64,000 bases of DNA. Source: Ochrobactrum chromiisoli (GTDB taxonomy: Bacteria > Pseudomonadota > Alphaproteobacteria > Rhizobiales > Rhizobiaceae). The position numbers were made by a program, and so were the translations under genes. Below, piece by piece: positions 25,981 through 35,472 of this stretch (position 1 is the stretch's first letter; every line of letters begins with the position of its first letter). Under the pieces are notes generated by a model. It was given only the letters and a program-made list of their open reading frames with translations, was not told the DNA's origin and did no database searches. The stretch is from positions 1 through 64,000 of the forward strand of contig NZ_JAPHAV010000005.1 in the NCBI RefSeq assembly GCF_026241335.1, given 5' to 3'.

Positions 25981-27006
25981 GTGCTCTCATTGAAGTCCTT
26001 CTTTTCCGCTTCTGGCCTAGTTGCCATTTTGGCGCTGCAAATCAGCCCGGCTGGTGCTGCAACGACACAATATCCGCTGACCATTGATAATTGCGGCGCA
26101 AAGATCACCATCAAAAAAGCGCCGGAACGTGCAATTGGTCTTGGACAGAACAGTGCTGAAATCATGCTGCTTCTGGGCCTTGAAGATAAGATGGCCGGAA
26201 CAGCATTTTGGCCGAGTAAAGTTCTTCCGCAGCTTGAGGAAGCAAATGCCAAGGTCAAGCTTCTGACCGTCGAGTTTCCAACCTTCGAATCGATTCTTGC
26301 AGAAAATCCGGATTTCGTGGCCGCTGCATTGCCGACCTTGATCGGGCCGAGCAGCAAGGTCGCCAAGCGCGAAGATTTTGATAAGCTTGATATTCCAGCC
26401 TATCTGTCACCCAGCACCTGCCTGAGCACAACGCGGGTCAAAGACCAATATGGCAGCCGCGACGAGCTCTGGAACATGGATCTGCTTTATAAGGAAATTG
26501 ACGAGCTTTCTCAGATTTTCGATGTGGCCGATCGTGGTCAGGCGCTGATTGCTGATTTCAAGGCGCGTGAAGCGGCATTGCGTGCGAGCGTACCCGCTGG
26601 CGATAAAAAGCTTTCCTATGTGTTCTGGTTCTCCAGCCAGTCACCGTCTGCTGATGCCTATCTGGGCGGTGGAAATGGTGCTTCGACCTTTATCGCGGAT
26701 GTTCTGGGTGGCGAAAACGCCATCAAAGCAGAAGCTGAATGGCCAACACTTGGCTGGGAAAGCATCATTGCAGCCAACCCGGATGTTATCGTTGTTGCCA
26801 ATCTTGACCGCAACCGGTGGGAACTCGACAAGCCGGAAGCAAAGATTAAGTTCCTCAACACCGATCCGGCTGTCAGCCAAATGCCCGCAGTGAAGAACAA
26901 AGCCATTGTTGTCATGGACGGCCAGGCGATGAACCCGACCATTCGCACGATTTATGGTGCTGAACAGGTTGCAAGCCAGTTGAAAGAACTTGGTATTCTA
27001 AAGTGA
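25981..27006 (+). CDS. Iron-siderophore ABC transporter substrate-binding protein
   Basis: A periplasmic binding protein of the FecB/FepB helical-backbone type (341 residues from this start). It has a signal peptide (LKSFFSASGLVAILALQISPAGA), then YPLTIDNCGAKITIKKAPERAIGLGQNSAEIMLLLGLEDKM, the usual N-lobe pattern, and WESIIAANPDVIVVANLDR in the C-lobe. The frame is open to 25876, but the GTG at 25981 is preferred because it starts directly before the signal peptide and has AGAGG upstream. The permease gene overlaps its stop. The siderophore is not known. Confidence 0.88.
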   Translation: MLSLKSFFSASGLVAILALQISPAGAATTQYPLTIDNCGAKITIKKAPERAIGLGQNSAEIMLLLGLEDKMAGTAFWPSKVLPQLEEANAKVKLLTVEFPTFESILAENPDFVAAALPTLIGPSSKVAKREDFDKLDIPAYLSPSTCLSTTRVKDQYGSRDELWNMDLLYKEIDELSQIFDVADRGQALIADFKAREAALRASVPAGDKKLSYVFWFSSQSPSADAYLGGGNGASTFIADVLGGENAIKAEAEWPTLGWESIIAANPDVIVVANLDRNRWELDKPEAKIKFLNTDPAVSQMPAVKNKAIVVMDGQAMNPTIRTIYGAEQVASQLKELGILK

Positions 27007-28043
27007 ATGTCTCAAGCCATTCTCTGAGGCACTGGGGGGCTTTCGGCCTTTTGCTGTTGGCGTCCCTTGCCTGTATTGGAACAGTTGTCGGTATCAGCGT
27101 CGGGATTGGAGATCTTCCAATCCCGTTGTCAACCACATTGGCGGCTATAACCAATCGTCTGGGATGGACGAACATCGAGCTTAGCCGCATTCATGAGACG
27201 GTGATCTGGGACTATCGTCTCAGCCGCGCTTTGGTTGCAGCTTTCTGCGGTGCGGGCCTCGCCCTCTCGGGTGCGATCATGCAATCACTTTTGCGCAATC
27301 CACTGGCCGAGCCTTATGTGCTTGGTATTTCGGCTGGCGCCTCCACCGGTGCCGTGGTTGTGGTAATTTTAGGTGTTGGCGCGGGCGCGGTCTCGCTCTC
27401 AGCGGGTGCTTTTGTTGGCGCCTTCGCGGCATTTTTCTTTGTCGCCCTTTTGTCCAACGGCACAAGGGGTGGTGCGGATAGAACCATTCTTGCGGGTGTC
27501 GCCGCGTCGCAGCTTTTCAACGCCATAACCTCTTATATTGTCACGACCTCGGGAAATGCGCAGCAGGCGCGCGATGTGATGTTCTGGCTGCTCGGTAGCT
27601 TTGGTGGTGTGCGCTGGCCTGAATTTGTGCTGGTGTCGATCATTATCACGCTTGGTCTGTTGGCCTGTCTGCTCTATGCCCATGTTCTCGATGCATTTGC
27701 CTTTGGTGATGAAGCCGCGTCCTCACTTGGGGTCAATGTCGGCCGCGCGCGCATTGTTCTTTTTGCACTGACGGCAATGATGACTGCCACAATCGTCAGT
27801 ATGGTGGGTTCAATCGGATTTGTCGGACTGGTTGTCCCGCATGCAGCACGTTTTATCGTCGGGCCGCTGCATATACGATTGCTGCCAGCCTGTGCGGTGA
27901 TTGGCGCGATTTTCATGATTCTGGCTGATATTGCTTCGCGTGCCCTCATACCGCAGCAGGTTTTGCCCATTGGCGTTGTGACGGCACTCGTCGGTGTGCC
28001 GGTCTTTTCCATCATTCTTTATCGGTTTCAGCGCGCGTCATGA
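27003..28043 (+). CDS. FecCD-type iron-siderophore ABC permease
   Basis: A 346-residue inner-membrane permease of the FecCD/BtuC family with about ten membrane segments; RLSRALVAAFCGAGLALSGAIMQSLLRNPLAEPYVLGISAGAS near 75-115 is the family hallmark, and GSIGFVGLVVPHAAR near 270 contacts the ATPase. It starts at a GTG that overlaps the binding-protein stop and ends in an ATGA overlap with the ATPase gene. A single permease gene implies a homodimeric channel. Confidence 0.92.
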   Translation: MNVSSHSLRHWGAFGLLLLASLACIGTVVGISVGIGDLPIPLSTTLAAITNRLGWTNIELSRIHETVIWDYRLSRALVAAFCGAGLALSGAIMQSLLRNPLAEPYVLGISAGASTGAVVVVILGVGAGAVSLSAGAFVGAFAAFFFVALLSNGTRGGADRTILAGVAASQLFNAITSYIVTTSGNAQQARDVMFWLLGSFGGVRWPEFVLVSIIITLGLLACLLYAHVLDAFAFGDEAASSLGVNVGRARIVLFALTAMMTATIVSMVGSIGFVGLVVPHAARFIVGPLHIRLLPACAVIGAIFMILADIASRALIPQQVLPIGVVTALVGVPVFSIILYRFQRAS

Positions 28044-28801
28044 CGATTAAGGTAGAAAACCTAACCTGGAAAATTGGTAAGAAGACCATTCTGGATGATG
28101 TTTCCTTTGAAGCGAAATCCGGCAAAATGCTCGGTCTTCTCGGACCAAACGGTTCTGGAAAAACATCGCTTCTGCGGCTGATCGCTGGATTGAAGCGACC
28201 AAATTCGGGCAGCGTTTTGCTGGATAATACGAATATTACAACAATAGCGCGCCGTGCTGTTGCTCAACGCGTTGCTTTTGTCCAACAGCATGCGACCACC
28301 AATGCCAATTTGAAGGTCCTAGACGTTATCAAGCTTGGGCGCTTTCCTCACAGGTCCATGTTTTCGGGCTGGGCGAGTAGCGATGATGCGGCCGTTGAGT
28401 ATGCGATTGAGCGTACCGGCATGAAAGCCAAACGTAACGAAAGCTGGCAAAGCCTGTCGGGTGGTGAAAAGCAGCGCGCGCATATTGCAAGGGCGCTTGC
28501 ACAGACACCCAAAGAGCTGATCCTTGATGAACCGACCAACCATCTTGATATTCAACATCAAATGGCCTTGCTGCGGCTTGTCTCAGAACTGCCGATTACC
28601 AGCATCATTGCACTACATGATCTCAATCATGCGGCTATGTTCTGTGATGAGCTGATGATCATGCAGGCAGGCAAGATCGTGGCTTTCGGCTCACCGGAAG
28701 ACGTTATAAATCAGCATCTTCTCAAGCAAGTTTTTTCCGTTGATGCCCGTGTCGAAATATCTCCACACAGTGCGCGGCCTCATATTCATTATTTGAAATA
28801 A
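28040..28801 (+). CDS. FecE-type iron-siderophore ABC ATP-binding protein
   Basis: A 253-residue ATPase of the FecE/BtuD type that powers the importer of the two preceding genes. Walker A LLGPNGSGKTS (about 33-43), signature LSGGEKQR (about 136-143), Walker B ELILDEPTNHLD and the switch histidine in IIALHDLNH are all intact. It is the last gene of the operon; a hairpin at 28830-28848 follows. Confidence 0.92.
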   Translation: MTIKVENLTWKIGKKTILDDVSFEAKSGKMLGLLGPNGSGKTSLLRLIAGLKRPNSGSVLLDNTNITTIARRAVAQRVAFVQQHATTNANLKVLDVIKLGRFPHRSMFSGWASSDDAAVEYAIERTGMKAKRNESWQSLSGGEKQRAHIARALAQTPKELILDEPTNHLDIQHQMALLRLVSELPITSIIALHDLNHAAMFCDELMIMQAGKIVAFGSPEDVINQHLLKQVFSVDARVEISPHSARPHIHYLK

Positions 28802-28824
28802 CGTCAGGTGAGGGGAGGAGAGAA

Positions 28825-28864
28825 TTCCGAAAAGCGGCTCCCGCTTTTGCTGGAAATGCTTTAA
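28825..28864. repeat. Dispersed intergenic palindromic repeat, copy A
   Basis: The stretch contains CTTTTGCTGGAAAT followed after one base by CTTTAA, and an adjoining palindrome. The same string occurs at 46592-46612, next to the end of another minus-strand gene. Similar short repeats are common between genes in Brucella and other Rhizobiales. Confidence 0.5.
28830..28848. terminator. Hairpin terminator between convergent genes
   Basis: AAAAGCGG (28830-28837) and CCGCTTTT (28841-28848) pair perfectly around CTC. The stem ends in A's on one side and T's on the other, so it can act in both directions between the convergent siderophore operon and AraC-type gene. It is part of a dispersed repeat also seen near 46600. 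Confidence 0.6.
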
Positions 28865-28866
28865 CC

Positions 28867-29922
28867 TCAAAGGCTTGCTTCCGAAGAGGTTTCACTCTCT
28901 TCAGCATAATGAAATTTGTGCAGATTTTTGAAATAGGTTATGATTTTGCCATCATAGCCTATTTCTTGATAAACACTTTGCTGTATCTTACTGCGAATAT
29001 CTGTCGGCTTTTCACCATATTTTTCATGAAATAGCTTCGAGAACGAGCTATAGTCGCTAAAGCCTGACTGATAGGCGAGTTCAGCAAGGTGAATACGTCT
29101 GCCATTCGAGGCTCTTAGGCGCCTGAAAGCGAGAGTCAGTCGTTTATTTCTGATAATGGCCGCAATGCCTCCCTCTTCGGCGAAAATGCGATACAGATGA
29201 GAGCGCGATATGTTGAAGCGTTTCAGGATGCTTCCTGTGGAGAGCGAAAGATTTTCGATATTTCTATCGATGTAATCCAAAATTCTCTGCTTCGTTATAA
29301 TGCTCAATGTTGTTGATTCAGCAGCGTTAAACTCTTTGCCGTTCAGGCTCATTGCAAACATATCTATAATAGAATTCTGAATGCCCTCAATTTGTACAGT
29401 GTTGAGGTGTGGTGAGACCTTCATAAAACCTTGTGTGCAGTTGACCAGAAACGCTGTCAGTGGGTCTTCTGATCCCAGAACGCGCCCGTGAATATTGCCG
29501 TTTAAACCGCTGCGTTGAACCAGAGCGCGCGGTAGCACCATTGTCATTCTGCTGCCCGGCGTTACTTCGGTTGTCAGCTTATAGGCCATGTCCATAATGA
29601 GAATATCGCCTACAAAAGCCTGTGAGCATATTCCGTTAAAGTCGCCGCGTTGCGTTCCTTGTGTGACAACCTGAATCATATAATGGTCGAGACCAAAGCG
29701 TGAGATGGAGTGCTCGTCACGTATATATTTTTGGGCGTTGAATTTCGTTTCGCCCATAACTAATTCGCCAATCTGGTTGGCCGTAATTTCTCCGTAAAGA
29801 GTCTGTGGTGCCTCTCGTGGATCTATAATGGTTTCAAAGGCAGGCAGCGTTACTTCGCGCCAATAGTCATTTCTATCGCGTTCTTCAATTAAATCTGTCG
29901 AAAGTCTGATAGAGCTTATCAA
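28867..29922 (-). CDS. AraC family transcriptional regulator
   Basis: A regulator of about 351 residues. The N-terminal half resembles the AraC-type ligand-sensing domain with FGLDHYMIQVVTQGTQRGDFNG. The C-terminal double helix-turn-helix is clear: RFNISRSHLYRIFAEEGGIAAIIRNKRL and LAELAYQSGFSDYSSFSKLFHEKYGEKPTD. Two TTG starts are possible (29943 and 29922); the second has GGGGGA at good distance. It is convergent with the siderophore operon, so control of that operon is plausible but not shown. The coding strand is richer in A+T than its neighbours. Confidence 0.85.
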   Translation of the reverse strand: MISSIRLSTDLIEERDRNDYWREVTLPAFETIIDPREAPQTLYGEITANQIGELVMGETKFNAQKYIRDEHSISRFGLDHYMIQVVTQGTQRGDFNGICSQAFVGDILIMDMAYKLTTEVTPGSRMTMVLPRALVQRSGLNGNIHGRVLGSEDPLTAFLVNCTQGFMKVSPHLNTVQIEGIQNSIIDMFAMSLNGKEFNAAESTTLSIITKQRILDYIDRNIENLSLSTGSILKRFNISRSHLYRIFAEEGGIAAIIRNKRLTLAFRRLRASNGRRIHLAELAYQSGFSDYSSFSKLFHEKYGEKPTDIRSKIQQSVYQEIGYDGKIITYFKNLHKFHYAEESETSSEASL

Positions 29923-30157
29923 TACTATTCCCCCGATTTCCAAGAACTTACAATATGTAATAAAAAGGGTTCTTTAATATGAGATAGGTGATGAAATGAT
30001 TATTAAATGTAAATATTTTATTAACGCACAATTTTTGATTAATACTATTTAATGCAGATTTTAGCAATTGTAATTTGTGCATCGTGTGGCGCGCTCCATG
30101 GAAGTTTTGCGGAAGCGCGGTTATGGTGCGCGCAAGAGCAGTTATGGAGAACTTGCG

Positions 30158-31078
30158 TTGAAAATTTTTGTTTTTGGCAGTGTGAATGTCGATGTTAGCG
30201 CCCGAATGGCCGCATTGCCGCGTCCGGGACAAACCATCAATGCGTCGGGATATGGCATTGGTCTTGGTGGCAAGGGGGCCAATCAGGCGGTTGCTATCGC
30301 CAAGCTTGGTGGCGAACTTTGTTTTGTCGGCGCGGTCGGTAGAGATTCTTTTGGCGATTTGGCTGTCAGGCAAATGCAGGAGTTTGGTGTGGATACCAGG
30401 AGTATTCGCGCCGTTGATGGTGCTGATACTGGTATTGCGATTATTCAGGTTGAAGAAGCGGGGCAGAACACGATTGTCGTTTGTGCTGGCGCCAATGCGC
30501 TTTGGTCTGCATCGGATGTAGACGCTTATCGGTCTGATATTGCCAAGGCTAAGATCACGCTTTTGCAGCGTGAAGTGCCGCATGAGGTTAACCTTGCGGT
30601 GGCAAGGGCTGTGAAAGAGGCGGGCGGAACAGTGCTGCTTGACCCTGCGCCTGTGGGCGATGCAAGCCGCATGGCTGATCTGATTGCATTGAGTGAGATC
30701 ATTTCGCCCAATGAAACGGAAGCGGCTGAAATAACGGGGATCGAACCCACGGATCTGCCATCTGCTGAAGCGGCTGCGCGCAAGTTGCTTGAGCGTGGCC
30801 CGAAGATTGTGATCGTCAAGCTCGGCGGCCGCGGTGCATTGCTGGTAACAGCGGATGAGGTCAAGCATTTTGAGCCATTCAAAGTGAAGGTGGTCGATAC
30901 GGTTGCGGCAGGTGATAGCTTTAATGGCGGTTTCGCTGTTGCCTATTCGCAAGGCCAGTCGTTGCATGATTGCGTGCGTTTTGCTTCTGCCGCTGGCGCG
31001 ATTGCGGTGACGCGTGCGGGTGCAGGATCGGCTGCGCCAACAGCCCGCGAAGTTGCTGATTTGCTCGGCAAAAACTAA
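30158..31078 (+). CDS. rbsK: Ribokinase
   Basis: A PfkB-family sugar kinase that phosphorylates ribose at O5. Motifs in order: [21 protein letters not shown] at the N-terminus, [17 protein letters not shown] (first PfkB signature, about 34-50), LLDPAP near 160, and [17 protein letters not shown] with the catalytic Asp near 248. The frame runs back to 30077, but the TTG at 30158 gives a standard start ([12 protein letters not shown]) and the usual length of about 306 residues, with GGAG upstream. It stands alone; ribose uptake genes are not adjacent, though an Rbs-type importer lies at 51-54.6 kb. Confidence 0.87.
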   Translation: MKIFVFGSVNVDVSARMAALPRPGQTINASGYGIGLGGKGANQAVAIAKLGGELCFVGAVGRDSFGDLAVRQMQEFGVDTRSIRAVDGADTGIAIIQVEEAGQNTIVVCAGANALWSASDVDAYRSDIAKAKITLLQREVPHEVNLAVARAVKEAGGTVLLDPAPVGDASRMADLIALSEIISPNETEAAEITGIEPTDLPSAEAAARKLLERGPKIVIVKLGGRGALLVTADEVKHFEPFKVKVVDTVAAGDSFNGGFAVAYSQGQSLHDCVRFASAAGAIAVTRAGAGSAAPTAREVADLLGKN

Positions 31079-31093
31079 GCGTTTTTAATCTTG

Positions 31094-31128
31094 AAAAGCC
31101 GCGCTGGTTCAACGGGCGCGGCTTTTTT
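31094..31128 (+). terminator. Intrinsic terminator of rbsK
   Basis: AAAAGCCGCGC (31094-31104) pairs with GCGCGGCTTTT (31116-31126) and six T's end the structure. It lies 15 bases past the rbsK stop. Confidence 0.85.
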
Positions 31129-31221
31129 GCACCGGCGACCGGAATAAAGCTCTGGTTTGAGCCAATATGCGAGGGCCTAAGGTCAGCAAAAGCGCGACGG
31201 CATCGTCTTCACAGGGATGGG

Positions 31222-32052
31222 TTATTTCACAAGTGCCTGGTTGGGATGGCGCAATGTCAGATCAAAAGGGTTGAGTTTTTCGGTGATAATGGCTGCCTCT
31301 CTGCGCAACAGGTCAGTGATGGTGTGCTGACGTTGTTCTGTTAATCGCGACGCCAGTGTGCCGATGCTGAGGGCTGCGACCGCTTCACCGCTCCGGTTGA
31401 GGACGGGAACACCAAGGCCGGACATGCCGTCGATCATGTTGAAATTATAGGTGGCGGCACCTGTGCGCCGGACATCTTCAATCATGATACGCAGATCCAC
31501 CTCATCGACAGTGGCCTTGTCGAGAATGCGCGGCATGTTGAAGCGAATGATCGCCTCGCGCTCTTCTTCCGGCAGGAACGCCAGAATGGCAAGACTGCCC
31601 TGTCCGATGCCAAGCGGAACCTTGCCGCCAATATCACCGGTAAAGGAGCGGATCGGAAACGGTCCTTCCACGCGATCAAGACAGACGGCATCGAAATTGC
31701 TGCGTACCAGCAGAAAGACGGTATCGTTGAAGGTGGTTGAGAGACGCAGCAGTGAGGGGCGCGCAACGGTGAGGATTCCATCGCGCTGACGCGCCTGTGC
31801 TGCCATGGCGAAAAAGTCCAGCGACAGACGATAGGCTTTCTTGTCGGGAAGCTGCTCGACAAGATTTTCCGCAATCAGTGTTTTGAGCAAACGATGGGCG
31901 GATGGCTGGCTGAGTTCCAGATCGCGCGCCAGATCGATCAACCGCACGCCGTCTTCCGTGCTTGCGGCCAGACCTTTCAGAATATGAATTGCCTTCACCA
32001 GACTTGAGTTAAGCGCGGCACCAGATTTCAAATTCTCTGATATATCATCCAT
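31222..32052 (-). CDS. IclR family transcriptional regulator
   Basis: A 276-residue regulator. The winged helix lies at about 15-75 (SLVKAIHILKGLAAS, then DLARDLELSQPSAHRLLKTLIAENLVEQ), and the IclR effector domain follows, with GKVPLGIGQGSLAILAFLP and a C-terminal AALSIGTLASRLT. It is divergent from the ABC-oxidoreductase operon, with A+T-rich palindromes in the gap, and probably controls that operon. The effector is likely the imported substrate or a product. Confidence 0.88.
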   Translation of the reverse strand: MDDISENLKSGAALNSSLVKAIHILKGLAASTEDGVRLIDLARDLELSQPSAHRLLKTLIAENLVEQLPDKKAYRLSLDFFAMAAQARQRDGILTVARPSLLRLSTTFNDTVFLLVRSNFDAVCLDRVEGPFPIRSFTGDIGGKVPLGIGQGSLAILAFLPEEEREAIIRFNMPRILDKATVDEVDLRIMIEDVRRTGAATYNFNMIDGMSGLGVPVLNRSGEAVAALSIGTLASRLTEQRQHTITDLLRREAAIITEKLNPFDLTLRHPNQALVK

Positions 32053-32416
32053 GAAATTGCTTCCAAATTTTGTATAATGAAAGAAATATATAATTTATTC
32101 CGAAATTGAAAATTATAATTTGTAATCGTACAAAATTTTCTGCCATTTAAAATCCGTCGCCAATGGGAAGGTCCGGCAAGGTATCAAACAAGATGCTGTA
32201 AGCGGGTCGGCGGTTTTAACTTGCAGTCAAGGGAACGCTGCGGTCGCATCCGAGACCGGATAAACACGTGTTCTAACGATCCAAGTGTGATCAGCGCTTG
32301 ATGCGCGGTCGAGCCGCTTCCGTCAGCCAGCCCTATTGAAGAGGCGACGTGAGACAACATCACGGCGCTTCCGCTCCCCCAGCCTATGGCGGAAGTCTTG
32401 CCGAGAGGGAGACGCA
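32053..32416. promoter_or_regulatory. Divergent control region, IclR regulator versus PotA-type operon
   Basis: The gap of 364 bases holds no gene. AAATTTTGTA (32065-32074) and its inverse TACAAAATTT (32129-32138) flank a perfect palindrome AAATTATAATTT (32110-32121). These are candidate binding sites for the IclR protein, close to its own start. The right half (32150-32400) shows nothing I can name. Confidence 0.45.
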
Positions 32417-33463
32417 ATGAGCTTTTTGACCCTTTCCAATATTTCCCGTTATTACGGCAAATTCGCAGCCGTCGATAACTTCAATCTGGAGATTGAAAAG
32501 GGAGAGTTCATCTCGCTTCTCGGCCCTTCGGGCTGCGGCAAGACAACAACATTGCAGATGATCGCCGGTCTTGTGCCGCCAACATCAGGCTCAATCACAC
32601 TGGATGGGCGCGAGATCACGCGGCTTGCTCCGGCAAAACGTGAACTGGGCGTTGTCTTTCAGAGTTACGCACTCTTCCCACATATGACGGTTGCGCAGAA
32701 TGTGAGCTTCGGCCTTGAAATGCGCAAAGTACCAAAGGCCGAGCGAGAAAAACGCGTTCGCGATGTGCTGGAGCTGGTGCGTCTGAGCGCTCTTGCAGAC
32801 CGCTACCCGCGAGAAATGTCCGGCGGTCAGCGCCAGCGTGTTGCCATTGCCCGTGCGCTGGTCATCAATCCGCCGGTGCTGCTGCTCGATGAGCCGCTGT
32901 CTAATCTTGATGCGCAGCTGCGTGAAGAAATGCAGTTCGAACTGCGCCGCATTCAGCGCACAGTTGGCATTACAACCATCATGGTCACCCATGATCAGGC
33001 GGAAGCGCTGTCGATCAGCGACCGCGTTGTGGTTATGGAAAAGGGTCTGATTACGCAGGTCGATGCGCCATATAAGCTCTATGAGCATCCGCGTAACCAT
33101 TTCATTTCCAACTTTGTTGGTAAATCGAACTTCCTCAAAGCCCATGTCGGTGACGGCCACATCAAGCTGACTGACACGGCAGTGCGTTTCCCTGCAAAAG
33201 ACGCTTCTGCTTTCGGCGAGGTCTCGGTGTTTATTCGCCCTGAAAAAGTGCATCTGGTCGATGCGGATCAGGGCCATGTCAGCGGTGAAGTCACCACGCG
33301 TTATTTCATGGGCGCGCAGTGGCTGCTCGGCGTTCTGACGCCAGCCGGTATGCTGTCGGTCGCTCTGCCAAATCTGGGCAATCCGCCGCCAATCGAAGGC
33401 AGCAAAGTCGGGCTATCATGGGATCATGAGGATTGCCGGGTTCTCAACAAGGGAGCGCACTGA
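32417..33463 (+). CDS. PotA-type ABC transporter ATP-binding protein
   Basis: A 348-residue ATPase of the spermidine/putrescine (PotA/UgpC) class. Walker A LLGPSGCGKTT (about 35-45), signature MSGGQRQR (about 134), Walker B VLLLDEPLSNLD, and a C-terminal TOBE domain (about 270-345, with FIRPEKVHLV) are visible. I start at ATG 32417, preceded by GAGAGGGAGA; the open frame reaches 32336. First gene of an operon that continues with two permeases, three oxidoreductase subunits and a binding protein. Confidence 0.9.
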   Translation: MSFLTLSNISRYYGKFAAVDNFNLEIEKGEFISLLGPSGCGKTTTLQMIAGLVPPTSGSITLDGREITRLAPAKRELGVVFQSYALFPHMTVAQNVSFGLEMRKVPKAEREKRVRDVLELVRLSALADRYPREMSGGQRQRVAIARALVINPPVLLLDEPLSNLDAQLREEMQFELRRIQRTVGITTIMVTHDQAEALSISDRVVVMEKGLITQVDAPYKLYEHPRNHFISNFVGKSNFLKAHVGDGHIKLTDTAVRFPAKDASAFGEVSVFIRPEKVHLVDADQGHVSGEVTTRYFMGAQWLLGVLTPAGMLSVALPNLGNPPPIEGSKVGLSWDHEDCRVLNKGAH

Positions 33464-33465
33464 TT

Positions 33466-34353
33466 ATGAGTGCGGTTTCGCAAACAACGCCCGGGAAAGC
33501 GAAAGAACGGCGCAATTATCTGCCACTTTTCCTGACTGCCCCTTCGACACTGATGTTCTTCGCCCTTGTGCTTTTGCCGCTGGGGCTGACCATTCTGCTC
33601 TCGTTTAATAGCTACAGCTATGACAAGGGCATCGAAGATATTTACACGCTTTCCAATTACACGCAGGTGCTTCAGGATCCCTATTACCTGAACATCTTCT
33701 GGCGTACGCTCAAGCTTGCTCTGATTACCACCGTGATCACTGTGCTGATCGGCGTGCCGGAAGCCTATATTCTCTCCAATATGCGTGCGCCATGGCGCTC
33801 GATCTTCCTGTTGGTGATTATTGGCCCGCTGCTGGTTTCGGTCGTTGTGCGTACATTCGGCTGGAGTATGCTTTTGGGCCGTAATGGCCTTGTGAACAGC
33901 GTGCTGGAATTTGTCGGCCTGCCAGCCCAGCAAATCCTCTACACCGAAACAGCCATCGTGATCGGTCTTGTGCATATCATGCTGCCTTTCATGGTGATCC
34001 CTGTCTGGACGGTGCTGCAAAAGCTTGATCCGACGGTTGAGGCCGCTGCGCTCACGCTTGGTGCGTCGCGTTTCACCGCCCTGCGCCGTGTGGTGTTTCC
34101 GCAGGCCGTGCTTGGCATTTTGTCGGGCAGCCTGATCGTCTTTGCGCTCTCGGCAAGCTCCTTTGCTATTCCGGGTCTGCTTGGCGGACGTCGTCTCAAA
34201 ATGGCGGCAACGGTCGTCTATGACGAGTTCCTGATCGAGCTGAACTGGCCGCTGGGCGCTGCTATCGCCATTATCGTTCTGGTCGCCAATCTTGTGATCA
34301 TGATCGCCTATAATCGCATGCTTGAAGGGCAGGCGAGAAAGAAGCTGGGGTAA
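33466..34353 (+). CDS. PotB-type ABC transporter permease
   Basis: A 295-residue permease with six membrane segments; the ATPase-contact loop is EAAALTLGASRFTALRRVVFPQ at about 200-222. The ATG at 33466 lies two bases after the ATPase stop, with GGGAG upstream. It pairs with the next gene's product as the channel. Confidence 0.9.
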   Translation: MSAVSQTTPGKAKERRNYLPLFLTAPSTLMFFALVLLPLGLTILLSFNSYSYDKGIEDIYTLSNYTQVLQDPYYLNIFWRTLKLALITTVITVLIGVPEAYILSNMRAPWRSIFLLVIIGPLLVSVVVRTFGWSMLLGRNGLVNSVLEFVGLPAQQILYTETAIVIGLVHIMLPFMVIPVWTVLQKLDPTVEAAALTLGASRFTALRRVVFPQAVLGILSGSLIVFALSASSFAIPGLLGGRRLKMAATVVYDEFLIELNWPLGAAIAIIVLVANLVIMIAYNRMLEGQARKKLG

Positions 34354-34358
34354 CGGCC

Positions 34359-35153
34359 ATGGTCAAGAACGGTCCTTTCGCTCTTCTCTTCCACACGCTG
34401 GTCGTCATCTTCATGCTGGCACCGATGGTTGTCGTGTGTCTGGTGGCTTTCACGCCGGAAAACACGCTGACCATGCCATGGAATGGTTTCTCGCTGCGCT
34501 GGTTTGAGGCAGTCTTTGCCCATAACGACTTCATGACGTCGTTCTCCAACTCGCTGAAGCTTGCAATCTTTTCGGCAACAATTTCGACATTGCTGGCTGT
34601 TCCGTCAGGCCTTGCGATTGCACAGTATAATTTCCGGGGCCGCGATGCGCTGAACGCACTGTTTCTGTCGCCGCTGATTATTCCGCATCTGGTGCTGGGC
34701 GTCGCATTTTTGCGTCTGTTCTCGCTGATGGGCCTCACAGGTTCGTTTGGCTGGCTGGTCGCAACGCATGTGATTGTCGTAACACCTTATGCGTTGCGGC
34801 TTATTCTCGCGTCACTCAGCAGCATGGACCGCAATGCGGAAAATGCAGCCCGCACGCTGGGTGCCGGTGAATGGACGGTGTTCCGCCGCATCACGCTGCC
34901 ATTGCTTCTTCCGGGTCTGTCGGGTGGCTGGTTGCTCGCCTTCATCAATTCGTTCGACGAATTGACCATGTCGATCTTCGTCACCTCGCCATCCACGGTC
35001 ACGCTGCCAGTGCGCATGTATATGTATGCCAGCGAATCCATCGATCCGATGATGGCGGCTGTATCGGCCCTGATGATCCTCGTTGCAACCGTGACCATGG
35101 TTATCATCGACCGTTTGTTTGGTCTTGATCGTGTCCTCGTGGGTAAAGGCTGA
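34359..35153 (+). CDS. PotC-type ABC transporter permease
   Basis: A 264-residue permease with six membrane segments. Its EAA-type loop is NAARTLGAGEWTVFRRITLPL at about 150-170, and FINSFDELTMSIFVTSPSTVTLPVRMY is typical of PotC proteins. It follows the PotB-type gene after five bases. Confidence 0.9.
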   Translation: MVKNGPFALLFHTLVVIFMLAPMVVVCLVAFTPENTLTMPWNGFSLRWFEAVFAHNDFMTSFSNSLKLAIFSATISTLLAVPSGLAIAQYNFRGRDALNALFLSPLIIPHLVLGVAFLRLFSLMGLTGSFGWLVATHVIVVTPYALRLILASLSSMDRNAENAARTLGAGEWTVFRRITLPLLLPGLSGGWLLAFINSFDELTMSIFVTSPSTVTLPVRMYMYASESIDPMMAAVSALMILVATVTMVIIDRLFGLDRVLVGKG

Positions 35154-35163
35154 GCAGATACTC

Positions 35164-35472
35164 ATGACGATCCCGGTTTCGCCTGCCGCGGCGCAATTCC
35201 GCAGACTGTATCGGCTGACTGAACAGCCGATCAGCTTTTCGCTTGACGGCGTGCCTTTCGAGGGACGCCGTGGCGATACCGTGCTGACCGCTATTCTCTC
35301 GGTGCAGGGGAAGGTGCGTCATACCGAATTTACCGGAGAACCGCGTGCAGGCTTCTGCCTGATTGGCGCGTGTCAGGATTGTCATGTCATGACCGTTGAG
35401 GGTCGCAAGCTTCGTGCCTGCACAACGCTTTTGGAAAATGGCATGTCCTTTGTGACGGAGGCTCAACGATGA
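35164..35472 (+). CDS. [2Fe-2S]-binding oxidoreductase subunit, HcnA/SoxA-delta-like
   Basis: A 102-residue protein with a ferredoxin-like fold: FSLDGVPFEGRRGDTVLTAILS and then cysteines in GFCLIGACQDCHVMTVEGRKLRACTTLL spaced as in plant-type [2Fe-2S] sites. Homologues are the small subunit of heterotrimeric flavin oxidases such as hydrogen cyanide synthase, opine oxidases and D-hydroxyproline dehydrogenase. The start ATG 35164 was chosen because the earlier frame overlaps the permease gene. It overlaps the next gene by four bases. Confidence 0.83.
   Translation: MTIPVSPAAAQFRRLYRLTEQPISFSLDGVPFEGRRGDTVLTAILSVQGKVRHTEFTGEPRAGFCLIGACQDCHVMTVEGRKLRACTTLLENGMSFVTEAQR

Noticed and set aside
29948-30967. 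339-codon minus-strand frame opposite to rbsK
   Set aside because: Shadow of ribokinase; contains no known motifs.
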